From VBCG01 sp044226535 (lineage in GTDB: Bacteria; Pseudomonadota; Gammaproteobacteria; Burkholderiales; Casimicrobiaceae), in assembly GCA_044226535.1 (NCBI GenBank), contig JBGAGT010000009.1, positions 1-64,000 on the forward strand: a stretch of DNA of 64,000 bases, read 5' to 3'. Shown here piece by piece: positions 58,820 through 64,000 of this stretch. The notes under the pieces are model-generated. The model was given only the letters and a program-made list of their open reading frames with translations. It was not told the DNA's origin and made no database searches. The position numbers and the translations under genes were made by a program. Numbering within the stretch: position 1 is the stretch's first letter; each line of letters opens with the position of its first letter.

Positions 58820-60752
58820 GCCTGGCGGGCTCGGCGGCGCCCTTGCCCTGCGCCGCGCTCGAATCGGGGAACATGTTGAACGCGGTGTTGAGCAGCACCT
58901 GCGTGACCTTGGGTGCCACCGCATGGCAGATCGCGCCGAACACGCCGAGGCGCGTGGCGATGCGCACGGGCTTGTGGACGATGGCCTGCACCACCAGCGC
59001 GGCGGCCTCCTCGGGCGAGAGCGTGGGCACGTTCTCGTACATCTTGGTGGGCGCGATCATCGGCGTGCGCACCAGCGGCATGTTGATGTTGGTGAACGCG
59101 ATGCCCTTGTCGACGAACTCCGACGCGGCGCATTCGGCGAAGGCGTCGAGCGCCGACTTGGACGCGACGTAGGCCGAGAAGCGCGGCGCGCGCGACAGCA
59201 CGCCGATGGAGCTGATGTTGATGACCTGGCCGCTGCGCCGCTCGACCATGCCGGGCAGGAAGGCGAGGATCAGCTTCACCGCGCCGAAGTAGTTGAGCTG
59301 CATGGTGCGCTCGTAGTCGTGGAAGCGGTCGAGCGAGTTGATCACCGCGCGGCGGATGGAGCGCCCCGCGTTGTTGACCAGGAAGTCGACGCCGCCGTGC
59401 GCGGCGAGGACCTTCTTCGCCAGCGCGTCGATGGCCGCCATGTCGGCGAGGTCGCAGGAATACGTGGTGCAGCTGCCGCCCGCGTCGGCGATGAGCTTCT
59501 TCGTCGCGGCGAGCTTCTCCGGGTCGCGCGCGACGATGATCACCTTGGCGCCCGCCTCGGCGAGCTTCTGCGCCGTGGCCTGGCCGATGCCCGACGAGCC
59601 GCCCGTCACCAGCACGACCTTGCCGCGCACGCGGCCCTCGAGGCTGCGGTCGATGAAGAGGTCGGGGTCGAGGTTGCGCTCCCAGTAGTCCCACAGCCTC
59701 GCCGCGTAGTCCTCGAGCGGCGGCACGGCGATCCCCGAGCCCTTGAGCGCCTTCGCCGCCTCGCGGTTGTCGTAGCGCGTGGGCCAGTTGATGAAGGCGA
59801 ACACGTCGCGCGGGATGCCCAGGTCCTGCAGCACCACGCGCGTCGCGCGCTTCACCGGCGCCAGCGAGCCGAGGCCGTACAGGATGGGCGCGGGGATGAA
59901 GCCGAACATCTTGGCGTTGATGCGCAGCGTCATCTGCGGCGCATGCGCGGCCTTGGCGAAGATGTTGAGCGCCTCGCCGATGCGGTGCGGCCGGGGGTCG
60001 GTCAGGTGGAAGGTCTTGCCGTCGAGCCCCTTCTTGTGCGCGATGTGGTCGAGGGCGTCGGCGACGAAGTCGACCGGCACGATGTTGATGCGGCCACCCT
60101 CGACGCCGACGGTCGGCACCCACGGCGGCAGCGCGTTGCGCATCTTCTGCAGCGCCTTGAAGAAGTAGTAGGGCCCGTCGATCTTGTCGATCTCGCCGGT
60201 CTTCGAGTGACCGACGACCATGCCCGGCCGGTAGATGCGATGCACCAAGCCCTCGGCCTCGCGCACCACGCGCTCGGAATCGTGCTTGGTGCGGAAGTAG
60301 GGATGGTCGAGGTCCTCGGCCTCGTCGAACATGTCCTCGCGGAACACCCCGTCGTACAGGCCCGCGGCGGCGATCGAGCTCACGTGGTCGAAGCAGCGCG
60401 CCCCGATGGCCTGCGCGAGCGCGACGGCGTTGCGCGTGCCGTCGACGTTGGCCTCGCGCTGCGCCTCGGCCGAGGCCGAGAGGTCGTAGACCGCGGCGAG
60501 GTGGAAGAAGTGGTCGACCTTGCCGGCGAGCTTCCTCTGGTCGGCCGCGGAGACGCCGAGCTTCGCCCTGGCGAGGTCGCCGCGGATGGGCACGATCTGC
60601 TCGGCGCCCGCGCCCGCCTGCGCGCGCAGCGCCTCGAGCTTCGCCTCGCTGCCCTTGCGCAGCAGCACGTAGACGGGCTTGCCGCGCTTGACGAGGTTCG
60701 CGGTGAGATAGCGCCCGATGAAGCCGGTCGCGCCGGTGACGAAGTACGCCAT
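58767..60752 (-). CDS. Fatty acyl-CoA reductase (alcohol-forming, two-domain SDR)
   Basis: A 661-residue protein made of two Rossmann domains, the same length and layout as the alcohol-forming fatty acyl-CoA reductase of Marinobacter. Domain 1 (1-360) has GATGFIG (7-13), an extended-SDR active site with Tyr152-x3-Lys156, and YRPGMVVGHSKTGE. Domain 2 (375-640) has TGGSSGIG (383-390) and Tyr528-x3-Lys532. Such enzymes reduce fatty acyl-CoA to fatty alcohol for wax esters. It is divergent from the phasin; its 3' end overlaps the lipase. Confidence 0.88.
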   Translation of the reverse strand: MAYFVTGATGFIGRYLTANLVKRGKPVYVLLRKGSEAKLEALRAQAGAGAEQIVPIRGDLARAKLGVSAADQRKLAGKVDHFFHLAAVYDLSASAEAQREANVDGTRNAVALAQAIGARCFDHVSSIAAAGLYDGVFREDMFDEAEDLDHPYFRTKHDSERVVREAEGLVHRIYRPGMVVGHSKTGEIDKIDGPYYFFKALQKMRNALPPWVPTVGVEGGRINIVPVDFVADALDHIAHKKGLDGKTFHLTDPRPHRIGEALNIFAKAAHAPQMTLRINAKMFGFIPAPILYGLGSLAPVKRATRVVLQDLGIPRDVFAFINWPTRYDNREAAKALKGSGIAVPPLEDYAARLWDYWERNLDPDLFIDRSLEGRVRGKVVLVTGGSSGIGQATAQKLAEAGAKVIIVARDPEKLAATKKLIADAGGSCTTYSCDLADMAAIDALAKKVLAAHGGVDFLVNNAGRSIRRAVINSLDRFHDYERTMQLNYFGAVKLILAFLPGMVERRSGQVINISSIGVLSRAPRFSAYVASKSALDAFAECAASEFVDKGIAFTNINMPLVRTPMIAPTKMYENVPTLSPEEAAALVVQAIVHKPVRIATRLGVFGAICHAVAPKVTQVLLNTAFNMFPDSSAAQGKGAAEPARLTPEQMAFAQLTQGIHW

Positions 60753-60866
60753 GACGACTCCTCCAGGGGGCGATCCGAGCGGTGCGGGAGGGCGATCGAG
60801 GGTCGCCGCGTGCCCGGGGCCTCGCGCCGTCCATGATTATAGGGTCGCCGAATTAGAATGCCTCCC

Positions 60867-60883
60867 CTAGGCGCGGCGCCTAG
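60867..60883. promoter_or_regulatory. Perfect 17-bp palindrome in the divergent reductase-phasin region
   Basis: CTAGGCGC-G-GCGCCTAG is a perfect odd-length palindrome with CTAG ends, in the 221-bp space between the divergent reductase and phasin genes. A TAGAAT direct repeat flanks it. It is a strong candidate for an operator co-ordinating the neutral-lipid genes. Confidence 0.4.
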
Positions 60884-60973
60884 AATCCGGGAAGGCGGCG
60901 ACGGCGCGTCGCAGGCGCCGGGCGTCCGCGAAACATCGCCCTTTCGTACCCTTCATCGCTCGAGGAGACCCGC

Positions 60974-61585
60974 ATGTTGAAGCAAGCCAAGGCCAAGGCG
61001 CGCGAGGCCGCGCAACCGGATTCGGGCGGCGGCGATCGCGGCCACGGCAAGCCCGGCGCCGAGGACCGGGCGCAGTCGGTGCTCGAGTCCTCTCGGCAGA
61101 TCTGGCTTGCGGGGCTCGGCGCGTTCTCGCGCGCCCAGGCCGGCGGCCGCAAGGTGTTCGACGGGCTGGTCCACCAGGGCGAGGCGCTGGAGAAGGAGAC
61201 GCGCAGCATGGCGGCCTCCACCGCCAGCGCCGCGCGCGAGGCGGCGATGGGCAGCGCCGCACGCGTGCAATCGCTGGCCGGCGACACCTGGGACAAGCTC
61301 GAGAAGGTGTTCGAGGACCGCGTCGCCCGCGCGCTGTCGCGACTGGGCGTGCATTCGCAGCAGGACGTCGAGGCCCTGTCGGCGCGGGTCGACGCGCTCG
61401 CCGCGGCGGTGAACGAGCTGGTGCGCGCCTCGGGCGGCAAGCCGGCCGCGAAACCCGGCAAGCGCGCGGCGGTCCGGCGCACCACGACGGCCCGGCGCGG
61501 TGCCGGCGCGTCCGTGCCGAAGTCGGCGACCGCCACGCCGGCGCGGAAGCCGGCCCGCAAGGCCGCGAAGAAGTCCGCCGGCTAG
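60974..61585 (+). CDS. PHA-granule-associated phasin (PhaF/PhaI-like)
   Basis: A 203-residue phasin. The core (about 30-155) is amphipathic helix with the family pattern SSRQIWLAGLGAFSRAQAGG, VFDGLVHQGEALE and DTWDKLEKVFEDRVARALSRLGV, then a coiled coil. The C-terminal tail is rich in Ala-Lys-Pro repeats like histone H1, as in PhaF, which coats polyester granules and links them to the nucleoid. GAGGAG precedes the ATG at 60974. It lies between the acyl-CoA reductase and wax synthase genes. Confidence 0.88.
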   Translation: MLKQAKAKAREAAQPDSGGGDRGHGKPGAEDRAQSVLESSRQIWLAGLGAFSRAQAGGRKVFDGLVHQGEALEKETRSMAASTASAAREAAMGSAARVQSLAGDTWDKLEKVFEDRVARALSRLGVHSQQDVEALSARVDALAAAVNELVRASGGKPAAKPGKRAAVRRTTTARRGAGASVPKSATATPARKPARKAAKKSAG

Positions 61586-61668
61586 GACGAATTCCGCCGG
61601 CCAAGACGAAATCCGCCGGCTGGAACCTCGTGCGCGGGCGCGGCTGCCGCGCGCGGCGGCGCGCCGCG

Positions 61669-62031
61669 CTACTCGCGGTTGAGCTTCTCGACCTGCTTGA
61701 TGTAGCTCGTCATCGCCTCGTCGCGGCTCGTGCCCTTGAGCTTCGACCAGGCTTCGTACTTGGCCCCGGCGACGAAGTCGAACGCCCCCGGGCGGTCGCC
61801 CTTCACGTCGCCCTCCGTCGCCTGCTTGAAGTACGAGTAGAGCTTGAGCAGCGTCGCGTTGTCGGGGCGCTTCTTGGTGGCCTTGGCGGCGACGGTGGCG
61901 GCTTCGAAGCGCGCCGCGAGGTCGTCGCCGCCCGACTTCGCGGCCGGCTTGGCGGCACCCTTGGCCGCGGGAGCGGATTTCGCGCTGGATTTCGCCGCGG
62001 GCTTGCCGGCGGGCGGGGCGGCCTTGGCCAT
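61669..62031 (-). CDS. Acyl-CoA-binding protein
   Basis: A 120-residue protein: a Lys/Ala/Pro-rich tail of about 35 residues, then the four-helix ACBP domain with FEAATVAAKATKKRPDNATLL, KLYSYFKQATEGDV, AGAKYEAWSKLKG and SRDEAMTSYIKQVEKL. The conserved lysine-tyrosine ligands of long acyl-CoA binding are in place. Bacterial ACBPs are uncommon; the neighbours are an acyl-CoA reductase and a wax synthase, both users of acyl-CoA. The start at 62031 follows GAGGAACG. Confidence 0.9.
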   Translation of the reverse strand: MAKAAPPAGKPAAKSSAKSAPAAKGAAKPAAKSGGDDLAARFEAATVAAKATKKRPDNATLLKLYSYFKQATEGDVKGDRPGAFDFVAGAKYEAWSKLKGTSRDEAMTSYIKQVEKLNRE

Positions 62032-62088
62032 CGTTCCTCCTGGGGCGTCGGGTCGGCGGTCGCGGTCGCGGGCCACCGGATCTTTCAT

Positions 62089-62099
62089 GCTAATTTAGC
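62089..62099. promoter_or_regulatory. AT-rich palindrome between ACBP and wax synthase
   Basis: GCTAATTTAGC, an 11-bp palindrome with a central base, is the only AT-rich stretch in the 103-bp divergent space. It could give -10 sequences for both directions. No -35 boxes of note were seen. Confidence 0.35.
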
Positions 62100-62134
62100 G
62101 CGAACGCCAGAGCGCGTGCAATCGACACGCCGGC

Positions 62135-63601
62135 ATGCCCTCCAAGCGCACATCCCACCCGAGCACGCGCGCGATGTCCGCGGTCGACACCGCGTGGCTG
62201 CGCATGGACCGGCCGCACAACCTGATGGTGATCTGCGGCGTGCTGGTGTTCGATCGCCGCGTGACGCGGAAGCGGCTCGTCGCCGTGCTGCGCGAGCGGT
62301 TCGCGAGCTTCGAACGCTTTCGCATGATGCCCGTCGAGGCGGCGGGGGGCGCGCAATGGCAGGCCGATCCGCGTTTCTCGGTCGAGCGGCAGGTGATCGC
62401 GCACCGGCTGCCCGGCACGAGGAATGCGGCGCGGCCCCGCGAGGGCGCCGCCGGCGATGCGGGCCGCGTCGCCGGCGGGGCCGCGGCGCAACGCGCGCTG
62501 GCGCGGCACGTCGCGGCGCTCTTGCACGAGCCCTTGCCCGCCGACCGCCCGGCCTGGCAGTTCCAGCTGGTGGACGACGGCGGCGGCAGGTCGGCGCTGG
62601 TCCTGAGGATCCACCACAGCTACGCCGACGGCATCGCGCTGGTGCGCGTGATGCTCGCGATGACCGACGCTGCTGCCGACGGCCCGCCGGCGATGCCGTT
62701 CAGCGCGGCGCCGCGCAAGCCGGGCCGCGGTCGCGCCTCGGCCTTGCCGCAGGTGCTCGAGACGGCGATGCGCATCGGCGGCGCGATCGTCGACAAGAGC
62801 GTCGAGATCTGGACCAATCCCCTCGAGGCGGTGAAGCTCGCCGACGAGGGCAGCGCGTTCACCGGCGAGATCGCGCGCCTCGCGCTGATGGGCGAGGACG
62901 CGCGCACGCGATTCAAGGGCAAGCCCGGGACGCGCAAGGCCATCGCCTGGGCCGACCCGGTGTCGCTCGCCGAGATGAAGGCCATCGGCCGCGTGCACGA
63001 CGCGTCGATCAACGACGTGGTGATGAGCAGCGTCGCGGGCGCCTTGTCGCTGTACCTGCGCGACAAGCGCGACAAGGTCGCGGGCAAGACCGTGCGCGCG
63101 CTGGTGCCGGTGAACCTGCGGCCGATGGAGCGCGCGGGCGAGCTCGGCAACCGCTTCGGCCTGGTGTTCGTCGACCTGCCGCTCGGCATCGACGACCCGA
63201 TCGAGCGCCTCGCCACGATGCGCGCCACCATGCGCGCGCTGCGCGAGAGCAAGCAGCCCGTGCTTTCGCTGGGCCTCCTCGCCGCGATGGGCTCGGGCCC
63301 GCGCGTGCTGCAGGAGGTGCTGCTCGGCGCGCTGGCGCGCAAGGCCAGCGCCGTGCTGACCAACGTCCCCGGGCCGCAGCAGCCGCTCTACCTCGCCGGC
63401 GCTCGCATCGACCAGCTGATGTTCTGGGTGCCGCAGTCGGGCGACATCGGCCTCGGCATCTCGGTGATCTCGTACAACGGCGGCGTGCAGATCGGCGTGA
63501 TGACCGACCACGGCTTCTGCCCCGACCCAGGCCGCGTCGCCGCGCACTTCAGCGACGCCTTCGAGACGCTGGTGCTGGCGACGCTGATGGAGATGCCTTA
63601 G
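62135..63601 (+). CDS. Wax ester synthase/acyl-CoA:diacylglycerol acyltransferase
   Basis: A 488-residue WS/DGAT, the enzyme that joins acyl-CoA to a fatty alcohol (wax ester) or diacylglycerol. The catalytic HHxxxDG is seen as HHSYADG (His160, His161, Asp165, Gly166). The family's MSAVDTAWLRMDRP start, SINDVVMSSVAGAL and the NVPGPQQPLYLAGA C-terminal block are present. The start at 62135 gives a normal N-terminus; 62174 is an alternative. It completes a wax-ester pathway with the reductase at 58767. Confidence 0.93.
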   Translation: MPSKRTSHPSTRAMSAVDTAWLRMDRPHNLMVICGVLVFDRRVTRKRLVAVLRERFASFERFRMMPVEAAGGAQWQADPRFSVERQVIAHRLPGTRNAARPREGAAGDAGRVAGGAAAQRALARHVAALLHEPLPADRPAWQFQLVDDGGGRSALVLRIHHSYADGIALVRVMLAMTDAAADGPPAMPFSAAPRKPGRGRASALPQVLETAMRIGGAIVDKSVEIWTNPLEAVKLADEGSAFTGEIARLALMGEDARTRFKGKPGTRKAIAWADPVSLAEMKAIGRVHDASINDVVMSSVAGALSLYLRDKRDKVAGKTVRALVPVNLRPMERAGELGNRFGLVFVDLPLGIDDPIERLATMRATMRALRESKQPVLSLGLLAAMGSGPRVLQEVLLGALARKASAVLTNVPGPQQPLYLAGARIDQLMFWVPQSGDIGLGISVISYNGGVQIGVMTDHGFCPDPGRVAAHFSDAFETLVLATLMEMP

Positions 63602-64000
63602 CTACTCGAGCTCCGACCTGGCGAGCTCGACGTCCAGCCGCTCCATGGCGTCGGCGGGTTCGCAGGCCGCGGCGGCCTCGTACAGCGCCTGCGCGTCGGC
63701 GATCTTCGACTTGCCGTGGAGCAGCAGCAGGCCGTTGGCGTACTCGATCTTCTCGATCGCGCTTTCCGGGAAGAGCTTCACCGCCTTCTCGAAGTGCTCG
63801 ACCGCGGCGTCCTTCTTCGCGCCATACGTGAGCCCGCCGACCAGCGCGCCCACCTTGTCGATCACCTCGGCCTGGTACGCGCCGAAGGCGGCGTGCGCAT
63901 CGGCGTGCTTCGGTGCAAGCTTGATCGCCGTGGTGAGCGCATCCTTGATCTTGCCGCCGAGGCCCTGGGCCAGTGCCTTGGCCACCGAGAGCTTCTGGCT
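63602..64000 (-). CDS. TPR-like protein, partial
   Basis: The C-terminal 132 residues of a helical-repeat protein; the frame stays open to the right edge, so the N-terminus lies outside. Helix pairs with TPR spacing occur at AIKLAPKHADAHAAFGAYQAE and AVEHFEKAVKLFPESAIEKIEYA. Its stop codon directly abuts that of the wax synthase, on the other strand. The role is unknown. Confidence 0.65.
   Translation of the reverse strand, partial: SQKLSVAKALAQGLGGKIKDALTTAIKLAPKHADAHAAFGAYQAEVIDKVGALVGGLTYGAKKDAAVEHFEKAVKLFPESAIEKIEYANGLLLLHGKSKIADAQALYEAAAACEPADAMERLDVELARSELE

Overview
The window is about 64 kb of very GC-rich DNA with densely packed genes. Gene content and order point to a betaproteobacterium: dacC-dat-ybeD-lipB-lipA, rpe followed by trpEGDC, thiS-thiG-trmB, csp-infA and DUF2950/DUF3300 proteins. 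Genus cannot be fixed from the sequence alone. Because GC is so high, long open frames run opposite most genes; they are shadows and were left out. No stretch over 300 bases lacks a gene or an annotated RNA or regulatory element. The longest gene-poor stretches are 57495-57835 (terminator, tRNA-Met and a repeat), 123-387 (one repeat) and the trp leader at 11331-11567.

Layout. 1-8.5 kb: the tail of an IS110-type transposase, then the cell-wall/lipoate neighbourhood. It is interrupted by a molybdopterin-domain/flavin-reductase pair, cfa, and a Xre-RES toxin-antitoxin pair whose toxin gene is translationally coupled to lipB. 8.5-15.5 kb: dodecin, mltA, apaG, rpe and the tryptophan genes trpE-G-D-C behind a leader peptide with three Trp codons. 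15.7-21.4 kb (minus strand): a five-gene envelope/efflux operon (DUF3302, HlyD-type adaptor, outer-membrane factor, DUF3300, DUF2950). 21.6-29.6 kb: a divergent amino-acid decarboxylation cluster with an Orn/Lys/Arg-type decarboxylase, aspartate 4-decarboxylase and two AspT-type exchangers, followed by an AraC regulator. 30.7-38.6 kb: a Rieske-like protein, an MFS carrier and a sugar/glycerol-phosphate-type ABC importer split by two antisense outer-membrane genes. 38.7-44.2 kb: PPK2, a SulP carrier, a K+-channel-like protein and MscS. 44.3-50.1 kb: two glycosyltransferases, trmB and thiamine genes. 50.1-54.2 kb: a DksA-like/ECF sigma/zinc anti-sigma operon and a histidine kinase fused to a FixJ/NarL response regulator. 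54.3-57.7 kb: a Tat sulfatase, a cold-shock protein with a structured leader, infA and tRNA-Met. 57.8-64 kb: a neutral-lipid locus with a lipase-like hydrolase, an alcohol-forming fatty acyl-CoA reductase, a PHA-granule phasin, an acyl-CoA-binding protein and a wax ester synthase/DGAT.

A short dispersed repeat built on CCCCGCGAAAGCGGGG occurs at six intergenic places, often as an inverted pair. At three of them its edge is amplified in exact 18-bp steps, and one copy lies inside the trp leader. The most interesting points are the wax-ester/phasin/ACBP locus, the one-polypeptide kinase-regulator fusion, the two-decarboxylase/two-antiporter cluster, the TA module inside the lipoate operon, and two predicted mRNA stems (csp and DUF3302) whose 3' arms end next to the start codon.
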